Below are positions 8,306-18,069 of a stretch of 64,000 bases of DNA, one piece after another (within the stretch, counting starts at the first letter, position 1; each line of letters begins with the position of its first letter). The DNA comes from Haladaptatus pallidirubidus (lineage in GTDB: Archaea; Halobacteriota; Halobacteria; Halobacteriales; Haladaptataceae). The stretch covers positions 372,001 to 436,000 of the forward strand of contig NZ_CP085302.1 in NCBI RefSeq assembly GCF_020700235.1, written 5' to 3'. Below the pieces are notes generated by a model. It was not told where the DNA came from and ran no database searches. It worked only from the letters and a program-made list of their open reading frames with translations. A program made the position numbers and the translations under genes.

Positions 8306-9451
8306 TCAGTTTCCTCCCGTTATCGTCCTACCCAGCCCGCAGTGCCGACACCGGCCGCGTCTGCGGTAGTAGTACGCGAGCGTTGCCGCCCCGAGTGCAA
8401 CTCCCCAGATAGGCCACAACAGTACCGGCCCAATGGCTGCCCAGCCATCAGTAAGCGTGAAGAAGGAATTACCGAGCACCGTTTTGCGTACGAACATTAG
8501 GCCGGCCATAGCCACTAAAACGGAGACCAACGAGGCAGGAACGACGGCCAACCAAATGGAAACCCGCTTTCCACCCAAAAGTGGGAGCCAGCGGGGGAAG
8601 ATCTCGCCCCATGGCTGGATGAGTCCAAGTGTGAAAATCGCGCCGCCAACAGCTACCGTGCTAAGTGCTACCCCTGACCAGAGCCCCCCACCGGCCTGGC
8701 CCGTGCGAAGGATTTCCTCGGAGATACCTAACGGGATGCCCAGTTCCCACGCTAAACGTGTTGTGGCATACACGAGGGGCACAATGGCTGCGACGGCGGT
8801 AGCCCATCTTCCCCACCGGGCCGCCGCGGCTGGCGTCGTCCAACCGGTGTCAGTGTCGCTGCGGCCGCAATTCATACAAGCGTTTCTGCTCCGACGCTGG
8901 TAGGCGACGGCCGCTGCAACCCACAAGAACCCACCGCCAGTGAGGACGAACTGGTTCATCACGGGCCAGGGTATGGCGTCGAAGAAGTTCTCTGACGGCC
9001 AGCCGAAGGGCGCGCCGATCAGCACAATCGGTACGAGGGCCGTGACGAGGAGTCCGCGGGCATCCGGCACCACCAGCAATAGCACGGCAGCGAAACTCCA
9101 CGCGATGCCGAGCAGCACTGTCCGCGAGAATCCGCGCCCCCACGTCCAGGCCATCGCAAGACCCACCACCGCACCGACCAGCCCCATCGCAGCGATCACT
9201 GGCGCAGCAGTCTCGACCTGTACACCCGCAAGGATAGACAACGCAGCCCCTTCCGGATCGTTCGCAGCCCCGAATGGAAATCCACTACCACCGAACGTCC
9301 AGTATATTCCGAGCGCGCCGTATATCAACGACCAAGCGCTGGCTGCATATGCGGCCCACGCTGGCCACCGTAGTAGTGTGTGAGAGACCCTTCTCGCGCT
9401 GTTTGCCATCTTGTCGCGGAAGAGGTCAGTCATCAATCGTTTCCTTGTCAT
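8306..9451 (-). CDS. Polytopic membrane protein with two CxxC pairs
   Basis: A 381-residue protein with about nine hydrophobic segments. Between the two membrane halves is CMNCGR (about residue 200), and near the C-terminus is CRHCGLG, so two CxxC pairs probably face the same side and could bind a metal or form disulfides. The text LRWPAWAAYAASAWSLIYGALGIYW, RGFSRTVLL and VPDARGLLV is strongly like a group of actinobacterial membrane proteins as I recall them. The DNA is visibly richer in GC than its neighbours. The true start may be internal (Met7 or Met15). I do not know the function. The base composition hints at transfer from outside. Confidence 0.7.
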   Translation of the reverse strand: MTRKRLMTDLFRDKMANSARRVSHTLLRWPAWAAYAASAWSLIYGALGIYWTFGGSGFPFGAANDPEGAALSILAGVQVETAAPVIAAMGLVGAVVGLAMAWTWGRGFSRTVLLGIAWSFAAVLLLVVPDARGLLVTALVPIVLIGAPFGWPSENFFDAIPWPVMNQFVLTGGGFLWVAAAVAYQRRSRNACMNCGRSDTDTGWTTPAAAARWGRWATAVAAIVPLVYATTRLAWELGIPLGISEEILRTGQAGGGLWSGVALSTVAVGGAIFTLGLIQPWGEIFPRWLPLLGGKRVSIWLAVVPASLVSVLVAMAGLMFVRKTVLGNSFFTLTDGWAAIGPVLLWPIWGVALGAATLAYYYRRRGRCRHCGLGRTITGGN

Positions 9452-9732
9452 CTCTTATCAAAGCTGATCTGGTTTGCACAGCGTCAACCGTGCCTGTGTA
9501 GAGATAATGAACAGTTTCATTCATTATGGTTAGCTCTCTTGTAGACACAAAGAAATCTGGAAAGAGCAAGAAGATGATGCCGAAGTTCTTCGGCAGTTTT
9601 TAAGTAATTAACGTTGTTTGTCTTTCTAAGAGATGGTAATCGGAGGATAGAGACCGAGCTTCTTCGCAGAATAATGATTTACCGACAAGCAGAATTCCGC
9701 GTATCGACGCCCATCCGTACGAGAAATTACCC

Positions 9733-9895
9733 ATGAGATACGTGACTGTTTTAATAGATCCGAGCGAGCAGAGATTTGTCTCTGCTTTTGCTACTCTGAG
9801 TAGAGATGTCGTAGCGGTGCTCGACCGTCCATTCCCTGGAATATTTGGAGGGAGAAGATGATCGGTATCGTGTGCGGCTGACGGAACTCGTTTAG
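9733..9895 (+). pseudogene. Scrap of a regulator gene
   Basis: From ATG 9733 the frame reads MRYVTVLIDPSEQRFVSAF, like the N-terminus of HTH-10 regulators. After a frame change it reads HSLEYLEGEDDRYRVRLTEL, then a stop. The two pieces do not form a complete domain. It is best seen as a fusion of decayed fragments in the 0.7 kb gap before the sugar transporter. Confidence 0.35.
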
Positions 9896-10178
9896 TAGCA
9901 ACATGAGTCGGTGAACACGGTGTGGCATACGCTGTACTCGTTCCTATACTCGGGGGAGGTCACTCGCTTAAACTCAACTAAATTCTTTAAGATTGTCTTC
10001 TTTCCGAAGTTTTATTTTATATCACATTCAATCGGTCATGAATCATGCTAATTGGTGGCAGTAACCTCCTCGGTTCTCGCTATCGGCTCACCGAGAGGGG
10101 AGCAGAGTGGGGAAACAGAAAGTATTCGAGAAATTATGAATCAGCGTCTTTGTTGCGCACTAGAGCGTGCCCAGGTCA

Positions 10179-11471
10179 ATGAGCGACGGTAGACGGATCA
10201 GCAGGCGGCAATTCACCGCGGTGACCGGCACGGGCATTGCGAGTGCCCTCGCTGGCTGTTCAGCGGGCGTATTTGGCCAGTCTAACACCGTCGGGCCTCC
10301 GACGCTCACCGTTTCCAGCTGGGGCGAAGGGGTCGAACGGGAGATTGTCGAAAGAATTCTCGACAACTACGACCAGGGCCACCAGAACGTAAACGTCGCG
10401 TACCAGAGCATTCCCAACGATCAGTACAGCCAGACGCTGAAGACACGGTACGCGGGTGACACCGAACCGGACGTGTTCTACATGGCTACGGAGCGAGCGC
10501 CCCAGTACATGGAGAGCGACGCAGTACTGGATCTCACTCCCTACCTCGAAGACGACCCAAACTACGCGGTCGACGACCTGCTGGACAACCTGATTTCGGC
10601 GTTTCAGCACAACGGGAAGACGTATGGTATTCCGAAAGACTTCACTTCCATTGGGATGTACTACAACGCCGCCCACCTGAAGCAGGCTGGCGTCGGGTTA
10701 CCGAAGACCTGGGATGACCTGCGATCGGCGTTCGAGGCCATCAAACGAAAGACCGACGTCGAGTACCCGCTCGGGTTTTCCGACCAGCCAGGGAACACGC
10801 TGTACCCGCTCATCCTACAGAACGGTGGGGCGGTGCTCAACGAGGCCGGAACACGGTGCGTTGTCGGTTCGACCGAGGCGGTCGAGGCTTTAGAGTTCCT
10901 CGTCGGTCTCCACGACGACGGGCTCGGGGGAAGATACAGCAACGAGATCAGTGCCACGTGGACCGCGCCGTCCATGGGCGAGGAGCTCTCGACGGCCGGA
11001 ATGGCGGGAGCGTGGTGTATCCCGACCTTCGAAGAAGAGTACACGAAGACGTTCGAGTCAATCGATATGTTCGATCCGACACCGACCCCACAGGGTGGCC
11101 AGCAGGCCACTACTCTACTCACGGTCGCCTGGGCGGCCTCGGCAACGCCAACAAACAAGCAGGCGGCGGCTCAACTCGTCAAAGCACTTACGAGCAAGCA
11201 GGGGATGTGGGACTGGTCAAAGACCAATATCGCACTCCCTTCACGTCAATCGTTGCTCGACAGACCATATTACAACGACCAGCCGATCCTCCGCAAGCTC
11301 GCGTCCTTTACCGACGGCGGGAAACCCTTCCGGTTCGGGTTGCACCACGAGCGGCTCCACAACACGATCATGTCGGAAGTCGAGGGCGCTCTCGCCGGCG
11401 TTAAATCGCCTGACAGCGCGCTGAAATCGGCTGAACGACTCGTCAACAACAACGTTCTCGAATCAAACTAA
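10179..11471 (+). CDS. Sugar ABC transporter substrate-binding lipoprotein
   Basis: A 430-residue extracellular binding protein of solute-binding family 1. The N-terminus has a Tat motif (SRRQFTAVTG) and a lipobox ending in LAGC, so it should be folded in the cytoplasm, exported by Tat and lipid-anchored outside. The mature part starts LTVSSWGEGVEREIVE and has typical blocks (TEPDVFYMA, DLTPYL, TYGIPKDFTSIGMYYN, PKTWDDL). A GTG four codons upstream (10167) is an alternative start. It is the first gene of a four-gene importer operon: the ATPase gene follows after 5 bases. The GC content exceeds that of the DNA on either side. The ligand is probably a saccharide, given the GH4 enzyme downstream. 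Confidence 0.93.
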   Translation: MSDGRRISRRQFTAVTGTGIASALAGCSAGVFGQSNTVGPPTLTVSSWGEGVEREIVERILDNYDQGHQNVNVAYQSIPNDQYSQTLKTRYAGDTEPDVFYMATERAPQYMESDAVLDLTPYLEDDPNYAVDDLLDNLISAFQHNGKTYGIPKDFTSIGMYYNAAHLKQAGVGLPKTWDDLRSAFEAIKRKTDVEYPLGFSDQPGNTLYPLILQNGGAVLNEAGTRCVVGSTEAVEALEFLVGLHDDGLGGRYSNEISATWTAPSMGEELSTAGMAGAWCIPTFEEEYTKTFESIDMFDPTPTPQGGQQATTLLTVAWAASATPTNKQAAAQLVKALTSKQGMWDWSKTNIALPSRQSLLDRPYYNDQPILRKLASFTDGGKPFRFGLHHERLHNTIMSEVEGALAGVKSPDSALKSAERLVNNNVLESN

Positions 11472-11476
11472 CACCA

Positions 11477-12658
11477 ATGGCAAACGCACAACTCGCACAC
11501 GTAACGAAACGCTTCGGAGACGGCGGCGACACTGTCGTCGCGGTCGACGATATCTCACTCGATATCGAAGACGGGGAGTTCCTCGTGCTCGTCGGACCTT
11601 CAGGGTGTGGCAAGAGTACTACCTTGCGGCTCATCGCCGGGCTCGAAACCGTCTCGGAGGGAGAGATCCGCATCAGCGATCGCGTCGTCAACGACGTCAA
11701 ACCCAAGGATCGGGACATCGCGATGGTCTTTCAGAATTATGCCCTCTATCCCCAACGCACAGTTCGCGGGAACATGTCCTTCGGGCTGAAGATGACGACC
11801 GACCTCTCGGAAAGAGAGATCACGGACCGCGTCGACCAGACCGCGGAGATGCTCTCGATCTCCGATCTGCTGGATCGGAAGCCGGGAGCACTCTCGGGAG
11901 GGCAACAACAACGGGTCGCGCTCGGGCGTGCGATCGTCCGTGACCCGGCACTTTTTCTGATGGACGAGCCACTGTCGAACCTCGACGCGAAGCTCCGGAC
12001 GCAGATGCGAACCGAACTCCAGGAGCTCCATCAGGAACTCGGTACTGCAACTGTGTACGTGACCCACGACCAGACCGAAGCCATGACGATGGGCGACCGC
12101 ATCGCCGTGCTCGACGGCGGCGAACTCCAACAGATCGGAACGCCACTGGAGTGTTACTACGAACCGGCCAACCGGTTCGTCGCTGGGTTCATCGGCAGTC
12201 CTTCGATGAACCAGGTAGGGGGACGTTTCACTGGCGACGCGATCGACGTGGGTGCGTTCGAATATCCGCTCACCGACGAGCAACGAGAGGCCGTCGAGGA
12301 GGGGATCACCGGCGATACGGTGACGCTCGGGATCAGGCCCGAGGACGTGACGCTCACCGATGACCACGATTCACGAACGATTGAGATCGCGGTCAGCGTC
12401 GTTGAGCCAATGGGAAGCGAAAACCTCCTGCACCTCGAAAAAGACGGCATCGAACTCAGTGTGTCGGTGTCGGGCAACCAACTCGTCACCGGCGGCGACA
12501 CGGTACGGGTCCAGTTCCCCCCTGATCACGTCCACGCATTCGACGGTGAATCCGGGAAAGCGCTCTTCAATCGTGAACGGAGCGAACAGCGGCCCCCAGG
12601 TATCCTTGGCAATGAGGAGCAAGGCGGGGACGCAGTTGCAGACGGGGGGGAGCGCTGA
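11477..12658 (+). CDS. Sugar ABC transporter ATPase (MalK/UgpC type)
   Basis: This 393-residue ATPase has the Walker A block GPSGCGKST, the Q-loop in MVFQNYALYP, the signature LSGGQQQRVALGRA and the Walker B block LFLMDEPLSNLDA followed by the switch His in YVTHDQTEAM. After residue 235 comes the TOBE-type regulatory domain of the MalK/UgpC group (LGIRPEDV). It should power the two permeases encoded next. The stop overlaps the next ATG by one base (TGATG), which suggests translational coupling. It has a short extra tail compared with typical 360 to 380-residue members. Confidence 0.95.
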   Translation: MANAQLAHVTKRFGDGGDTVVAVDDISLDIEDGEFLVLVGPSGCGKSTTLRLIAGLETVSEGEIRISDRVVNDVKPKDRDIAMVFQNYALYPQRTVRGNMSFGLKMTTDLSEREITDRVDQTAEMLSISDLLDRKPGALSGGQQQRVALGRAIVRDPALFLMDEPLSNLDAKLRTQMRTELQELHQELGTATVYVTHDQTEAMTMGDRIAVLDGGELQQIGTPLECYYEPANRFVAGFIGSPSMNQVGGRFTGDAIDVGAFEYPLTDEQREAVEEGITGDTVTLGIRPEDVTLTDDHDSRTIEIAVSVVEPMGSENLLHLEKDGIELSVSVSGNQLVTGGDTVRVQFPPDHVHAFDGESGKALFNRERSEQRPPGILGNEEQGGDAVADGGER

Positions 12659-13677
12659 TGGCGACCGAAGACGAGCGTACGGGTTCAGGGTTCGGGGGAG
12701 CATTGTCCTCCGTTCGGGAGGCAATTCCGAGTATCGGCTCGGACGATCAGAACAACCTCGCGGGGTATCTGTTCTTGCTGCCGAATATTGTAGTATTTAG
12801 CGTGTTCCTGCTTGGGCCTGTCGCGTTTGCGTTTTACCTGGCGTTTCTCGACTGGAACATCTTCTTAGGTCGCGGCGAGTGGGCCTGGACCACCGTACTG
12901 GGCATTCGGCTTCCACTCGGGAACTTTATCGAGGTTCTGACACCATGGCCGTGGGAAAACAACTGGGCATCGCTGCGCAGTCCTTCCTATAATCTCTGGT
13001 GGTTCTCGCTTCGCAATACCTTCATCTACGTGATCGTGGTAGTCCCGACGCAGATCATTGGAGCCTTCTTCCTGGCGCTGGCGCTTGACTCGCGAATCCG
13101 CGGCAAGAAGGCCTTTCGTGCGGCGTACTTCATGCCGGTTATGCTCACCTCCGCGGCCAGTGGCGTCATCTGGCGCTGGCTGCTCGCGACGAACGGCGTC
13201 GCCAACCAGATCCTCCGCCCGCTCGGACTCGCCCACGGGTGGGCAAGCGATCCCGGAACAGCGCTTTGGGCGCTGACGCTCATCGGCATCTGGGGCGGCA
13301 TCGGCTTCAATATGATCTTCTATCTCGCCGGCCTCCAGAATATTCCCGAGGAATTGTACGAGGCCGCCCGCATCGACGGCGCGAGTGGGTGGGACCGAAT
13401 TCGCCAGGTGACCTGGCCGAACCTCAGGAACACCCACTTCTTTGTGATCGTTCTCTCAATCATCGGTACTTTCCAGGTCTTCGGCATCGCGCTCGTGTTC
13501 GCGGAGGGCGGTCCGTACTACGCAACGACGACGGCCGTCGTCCACATCTACAACACCGCGTTTGTCTACACCGAGTACGGCAAGGGCGCGGCGATGGCCT
13601 TCATCCTCTTTTGTATCCTGTTCGTCTTCAGCTACTATCAGTATCGGTTCAACCAACAGGAGGAGGTGGACTACTGA
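12658..13677 (+). CDS. Sugar ABC transporter permease 1 (MalF/UgpA type)
   Basis: A 339-residue membrane protein with six predicted helices and the EAA-loop motif in ELYEAARIDGASGWDRIRQV, which contacts the ATPase. The segment from about residue 60 to 115 is an enlarged extracytoplasmic region (WAWTTVLGIRLP...WPWENNWASL) between the first two helices. Both gene ends overlap their neighbours by one base or codon (ATGA-type junctions), so the genes are certainly co-transcribed. It forms the translocation channel with the permease encoded next. Confidence 0.93.
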   Translation: MATEDERTGSGFGGALSSVREAIPSIGSDDQNNLAGYLFLLPNIVVFSVFLLGPVAFAFYLAFLDWNIFLGRGEWAWTTVLGIRLPLGNFIEVLTPWPWENNWASLRSPSYNLWWFSLRNTFIYVIVVVPTQIIGAFFLALALDSRIRGKKAFRAAYFMPVMLTSAASGVIWRWLLATNGVANQILRPLGLAHGWASDPGTALWALTLIGIWGGIGFNMIFYLAGLQNIPEELYEAARIDGASGWDRIRQVTWPNLRNTHFFVIVLSIIGTFQVFGIALVFAEGGPYYATTTAVVHIYNTAFVYTEYGKGAAMAFILFCILFVFSYYQYRFNQQEEVDY

Positions 13678-14537
13678 TGGCGCGTTCCAACTACGACTAT
13701 CCGGGTCACTCACGGTCGGGGACGGCCTACTGGACGAAGACGACGCTGCTGTACGCGGGCGTTATCGCCACAGCGTTACTCTGGTCGCTCCCCTTCTGGT
13801 GGACGCTCGCCACCTCCCTCACGTCTGATCCGAGTACGACCTCAGTCGCACTCGCGCCGAAAGACCTGACGTTCGAGCACTTCAGTGCACTGTTCGAAAC
13901 CCAACCGGTCGGGAAGTGGTTCTTCAATACAATCATCTTCGCTGGATCGGTCACGGCCTTCAACCTCGTATTTGACAGCTTGGCGGGATACGCGCTGGCG
14001 AAAGTCGACTTCATTGGTCGAGACAAACTCTTTCTCTTATTCGTCTCGACAATGATGATCCCGGGAATGGTAACGTTGATTCCTGTCTACGTGCTGCTCT
14101 CGGAACTCGGCTGGGTGAACACGTACCAGGGTCTCATCGCGCCGTTGATCGCCCAGCCGATCGGCATCTTCTTATTGCGCCAGCACTTCAAGAGTATGCC
14201 CTCGGCGCTTGGCGAGGCGGCACAGATCGATGGCTGCAATGAATTCCAGATCTTCTACAAGGTGTATCTCCCGTTAGCGAAACCCGCGCTCGCGACGCTT
14301 GGTATCTACACGTTCATCACGACATGGAACAACTTCGAGTGGCCGCTGATTATCGCAAGCGATAGTTCGATGTATACGCTTCCGATCGCGCTCTTTTCGG
14401 TGCGAAACGAGTACTTCACCGAATGGGGCATTGTCATGGCTGCGGCGGTCGTGGTGGTAATGCCCGTCATCCTCGTGTTCCTTTCCGCACAGCGGTACTT
14501 CATCGAGGGCATGACGCTCTCGGGCATGAAGGGCTGA
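13677..14537 (+). CDS. Sugar ABC transporter permease 2 (MalG/UgpE type)
   Basis: A 286-residue permease with six helices and the EAA loop LGEAAQIDGCNEFQIFYKVYLP. The frame is open far upstream, but the ATG at 13677 overlaps the TGA of the previous gene and gives the normal family length, so it is the start. The N-terminal SNYDYPGHSRSGTAYWTKTT is a short cytoplasmic tail. It is the last gene of the operon; the convergent YesL-like gene ends 40 bases later. Confidence 0.93.
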   Translation: MARSNYDYPGHSRSGTAYWTKTTLLYAGVIATALLWSLPFWWTLATSLTSDPSTTSVALAPKDLTFEHFSALFETQPVGKWFFNTIIFAGSVTAFNLVFDSLAGYALAKVDFIGRDKLFLLFVSTMMIPGMVTLIPVYVLLSELGWVNTYQGLIAPLIAQPIGIFLLRQHFKSMPSALGEAAQIDGCNEFQIFYKVYLPLAKPALATLGIYTFITTWNNFEWPLIIASDSSMYTLPIALFSVRNEYFTEWGIVMAAAVVVVMPVILVFLSAQRYFIEGMTLSGMKG

Positions 14538-14579
14538 GGAACGACCGACCGGTTTCTTACTTCGCATACGACTCACCGA

Positions 14580-15254
14580 CTATCTCGCGTACGCTGCACG
14601 GATCGTCTCGGCGCCGTCGCCGAACAGTTCCTCGAACCCGATCGTTTCCGAGACAGCGAGTACGGCGGGACCGAGGACGATGAATGCCGGCGGAAAAACT
14701 CGGAGGAGAAACAATACGACGGCGAACCACGCAAGCTGAAGGATCGTGTACCATGGGTTTTCGATGAGGCTGTACGCGGCGCGTTCCATGGTTTCCCTGA
14801 ACCCCGGGAGGTTCATCGTGGATGAACGCATACGGATGCTCGCTGCACGGAACTCCCATCCGAGAACTATAACGATGACATAGAAACTAACGAGCGTCCA
14901 CAAAAGAAAAATTCCCGAACCACTTGCTGTACCAAGAGCCAAATACACGAAACTCCCGACCCCTACAAGCAGGAGTGCGAGACTGTACGGTATTCCCACG
15001 AGAATATTGTCAAACCACGTCTCGGCAAACAGGTCAAGAAGCTCTCGTTCATTGATTGTCTTTCCACTAGATTCGGTACTGACAACGGTGATCCATATCT
15101 CTACGAGCGCAATCAGAGATGCGCCAATGGTGACCAGCGGCAGAGAGCCGAGAACGAAGAGGACGCTCGACCATCCGAGAGTAAGCGCTTCCGAATAACA
15201 GATACGGCAGACAGCACGAACCACGGTCCCTGGGTGGACATCTCCATCAGCCAT
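14580..15254 (-). CDS. YesL/DUF624-like membrane protein
   Basis: A 224-residue protein with five or six hydrophobic segments. The pattern LGWSSVLFVLGSLPLVTIGASL near the start and WFDNILVGIPYSLALLLVGVGSF resemble the DUF624 (YesL) family, which in bacteria is frequently encoded beside family-1 sugar ABC importers. I take the Met at 15254 (MADGDVHPG) because the longer frame to 15311 starts with an unrelated basic stretch. It is convergent with the importer operon. Its role is unknown; the location suggests a link to saccharide uptake. Confidence 0.7.
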   Translation of the reverse strand: MADGDVHPGTVVRAVCRICYSEALTLGWSSVLFVLGSLPLVTIGASLIALVEIWITVVSTESSGKTINERELLDLFAETWFDNILVGIPYSLALLLVGVGSFVYLALGTASGSGIFLLWTLVSFYVIVIVLGWEFRAASIRMRSSTMNLPGFRETMERAAYSLIENPWYTILQLAWFAVVLFLLRVFPPAFIVLGPAVLAVSETIGFEELFGDGAETIRAAYAR

Positions 15255-15486
15255 TGCATTGAATTTTTGATGAAGAGTCTTATAGCCCCTCGATCCTGTG
15301 AAGAGAAACAATTTCTCGGTTCAGGAGCAAGATCGGTCGAGTCTTTCCTCATTTTCGGCAATTTTATTTGTTCAATATATGGTACTATAGCGCTAGAAAA
15401 TATCATGCTCTCGATCGGACCAAGACGCCAACCGAACAGACCGATTAGCGGAGGTAACAATCAATATCGCTGGGCTATCGAATGAA

Positions 15487-15737
15487 ATTGTCGTATTGAG
15501 TCACATTTTCACTAGGGATGAGTATGCCGAAATGCTAGATCGACCCGATTACGATACAGGGACCAAGAAGGTGTCTCCGAACAACGTAGCCAGTCGCTAT
15601 GGTTTTGTTCGAGAACTCGCCATAAACTTGACAGCGCCGGAATCGACCACATCATCGGTGGATTAGTACAGGAGACCAACCCCAACCTCGTCATCATAGG
15701 TAGCAACCCACCATCAACGAACGCGTTTCCCATCTAG
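15487..15737 (+). pseudogene. Decayed open frame in two pieces
   Basis: One frame reads HIFTRDEYAEMLDRPDYD up to about 15600; a second reads KLDSAGIDHIIGGLVQETNP and VIIGSNPPSTNAFPI to a TAG at 15735. Together they look like a frameshifted gene that lost its ends. I do not recognise the family. The rest of the space between 15255 and the GH4 gene shows no gene. Confidence 0.3.
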
Positions 15738-15809
15738 TTCATACAGAATCTTATTTGAAATACTTCACTTCCCGAGAGTTTATTACCCTGAGCCTGACTA
15801 CATAGGTTG

Positions 15810-17117
15810 ATGCCTAAAATAGTCTTTCTCGGAGCAGGTAGTATGGTCTTTGCAACCAAGCTCGTAGGAGATATTCTTTCGTTTGACGAATTAAACGATA
15901 GTACAATCTCTCTGATGGACATCGACGACCAGCGTCTCGAACAGACCACAAGAGTGGCTAAAGCGATGGTTCATAACGAAGGTCTCAATGCCACTATCGA
16001 AGCAACGACAGACCGTGTTGAAGCACTGGAGGGGGCAGATTACGTCCTGAATATGGTAAATGTCGGTGGGACCGAACCGTTCGAAAATGAAATCCGTATC
16101 CCCGAGACGTACGGTGTCAAACAATCTATCGGCGATACTATCGGTCCTGGGGGTGTCTTCCGTGGTCTCCGGACAATTCCGACAATGCTTGACATCGCTA
16201 ACGATATGGAGGCTGTTTGTCCCGACGCGCTTCTTTTGAATTATACGAATCCGATGTCGATCCTCTGTGGAACAATGTTCAAAGCGACAGATATAGAAAC
16301 CGTTGGGTTGTGTCATAGTGTTCCTCACACCGCAAAAGCGATTGCTGATTATATCGATATTCCCCAGACAGAAATCGATTATTGGGTTGCTGGCGTCAAC
16401 CACGTCGCGTGGTTTCTCGAAGCCACACATCAAGGACAATCGATCTATCCTGCTCTCCGGGAAGCAATGAAAGACCCCGATATCTATGAGCGTGACACTG
16501 TTCGCTTCGAAATGATGAAACATTTTGATTACTTCCCAACAGAGTCCTCCCATCATATGTCCGAGTACGTCCCGTACTTTCGGACCGATGAGGATGTGAT
16601 CAAGAGAATGAGGGGAACGGATTCCGCCGAACGGATGGCTACAGGAACATATCTCGAAGGTTGGAAAAGACGCTCTGCCGAGCGTGACGACCCAAATCTC
16701 TCTGTTGATTTAGAAAACGTCAGTGTCGACCGCTCCGAGGAGTATGCATCACGACTCATCCACTCTATTGAAACCGATACCCAACGAAGACTTAACCTCA
16801 ATGTCAGCAACAAGACTGCAGCTATACAGAACCTACCGGAAGACGCGTGTGTTGAGGTCCCTGTTCTTGTTGATAGTACTGGACTTAGACCGTGTTCAGT
16901 TGGTGAACTCCCAATCCAGATAGCAGCCTTTTGCCAGCAACACACTACGGTCCACCGATTAACAATCGAAGGGGCTCTAGAAAATGATCGCACAAAGGTT
17001 CACCAAGCGATTAAACACGACCCGTTGACAGCAGCTGAATGTACGTTGGACGAGATCCACGAAATGACTAACGAATTGATCGTAGCCAACACTGATTATC
17101 TGCCTGAACTCAGCTGA
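15810..17117 (+). CDS. Glycoside hydrolase family 4 enzyme, alpha-galactosidase/alpha-glucosidase type
   Basis: A 435-residue protein starting MPKIVFLGAGSMVFATKLVG, the Rossmann NAD-binding start of GH4, a family that uses NAD and a divalent metal to cleave glycosides through a redox mechanism. GLCHS (Cys metal ligand) and GVNHVAWFL (His ligand) are the metal-site blocks, and SSHHMSEYVPYF is a conserved later block. The chain length is normal for the family. ATG 15810 is preceded immediately by an in-frame TTG, which I reject. The enzyme is intracellular. Together with the importer at 10.2-14.5 kb it would hydrolyse an imported disaccharide or oligosaccharide; melibiose-like sugars are a reasonable guess. 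Confidence 0.92.
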   Translation: MPKIVFLGAGSMVFATKLVGDILSFDELNDSTISLMDIDDQRLEQTTRVAKAMVHNEGLNATIEATTDRVEALEGADYVLNMVNVGGTEPFENEIRIPETYGVKQSIGDTIGPGGVFRGLRTIPTMLDIANDMEAVCPDALLLNYTNPMSILCGTMFKATDIETVGLCHSVPHTAKAIADYIDIPQTEIDYWVAGVNHVAWFLEATHQGQSIYPALREAMKDPDIYERDTVRFEMMKHFDYFPTESSHHMSEYVPYFRTDEDVIKRMRGTDSAERMATGTYLEGWKRRSAERDDPNLSVDLENVSVDRSEEYASRLIHSIETDTQRRLNLNVSNKTAAIQNLPEDACVEVPVLVDSTGLRPCSVGELPIQIAAFCQQHTTVHRLTIEGALENDRTKVHQAIKHDPLTAAECTLDEIHEMTNELIVANTDYLPELS

Positions 17118-17150
17118 CTCAGTACGCTGAGGTTCGTCAAGTTCAATCTC

Positions 17151-17474
17151 TTGAATCTGTCTATCAAGACAGTCGGTGAGAGAATAACGGGGTGGTCAGA
17201 CAGCACCAGAGATCCCGTCATCTCATCTTCGGTGGTTCGGGGCCACGATGACACTCGTGTACCGGAAAACATCGCGACGGAGCGGAACATTGAATTGATC
17301 GATGACCTATTTGCCGAGCATTTCGTTGAGCACGGGCCATTCAGCCAGCGAACAGAAGGACAAGAGGCAGCGAAAGAGGACATGGACACATTCCTTGATG
17401 CGTTTTCCGACTTCGAAGCAATCGTCGAGGATGTTGTTGCTGAGGGTGATACAGTGGCCATGTGGTTGCAGTAG
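17151..17474 (+). pseudogene. Truncated SnoaL-like polyketide-cyclase family gene
   Basis: The segment NIELIDDLFAEHFVEHGPF, then EAAKEDMDTFLDAFSDFE, then VVAEGDTVAMWLQ and a TAG matches the first half of SnoaL-like ester cyclase proteins (N-xxL-IDDLFAxxFVxH, VAEGDxVAxRxT). The second half (the beta strands after VAMR) is missing, and what follows the TAG does not restore it. No promoter or proper start is evident; the first codons are unlike the family. This is a non-functional remnant. Confidence 0.55.
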
Positions 17475-17757
17475 GCGTTGCAGTGAATGTGATGCAGGCA
17501 GGTGCAAGTCATCAGTTCTTCAATCACGTCGTCTCCGTCGATGACGTACTGTTGATCGGCGGGCGTCTCGTGGATCTGATTGGTGACTTGTTTTCGCTGA
17601 TGTCCCTCTCATGCTAATCGGGGTTTGATAGGTTCTTGTCTCCCGTTATTTATTAACGTAAAATAAGCAACTTGTAAAGTAGGACAATAGCATATACCCG
17701 GCAAATACTCCCGCCACCCGAATGTCTATTCGGCCATCTAGGATGGATTAGTTGCAG

Positions 17758-18069
17758 ATGCCTTGGGATCGAGAACAGTCTCGAATGCTTGTTGTTGCAA
17801 GTATTTCTATATTACTCTCGATCCTAGTCTGGTTCAACTATTCTGCAGTCCTCCCCCTTATCGTGGAGGAATGGAACCTTTCGGGTATCAACGCTGGGAT
17901 CATTTTCGGCGCGTTCCAAGCCGGGTACCTTATCGCGATTATCCCTGCTGGAGTGTTTGTTGATCGCTATTCGCCGCGCTGGATAATTGCAATTGGTGCA
18001 ACAACAACAGGTGTCGCGGGTCTCGATTTTGCTATTATGGCAACGGGATTTTGTCACCGTCCGCAGTAA
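17758..18069 (+). pseudogene. N-terminal fragment of an MFS transporter
   Basis: MPWDREQSRMLVVASISILL starts a membrane protein whose segments WNLSGINAGIIFGAFQAGYL and PAGVFVDRYSPRWIIAIGA match the first three helices and the D-R-x-x-x-R/K loop of the major facilitator superfamily. The frame leaves the family near residue 95 and stops at 18069. From about 18040 the DNA instead matches the duplicated module seen again at 20.4 kb, so a rearrangement has replaced the other nine helices. Confidence 0.7.

Noticed and set aside
11600..12367. A 255-codon frame antisense to the first sugar ATPase
   Set aside because: A shadow of a GC-rich gene; the plus strand carries all ATPase motifs.
13239..13676. 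Upstream extension of the second permease frame
   Set aside because: It overlaps the first permease gene in another frame, is arginine-rich and lacks membrane segments. The ATG at 13677 overlaps the previous stop in the usual coupled manner.
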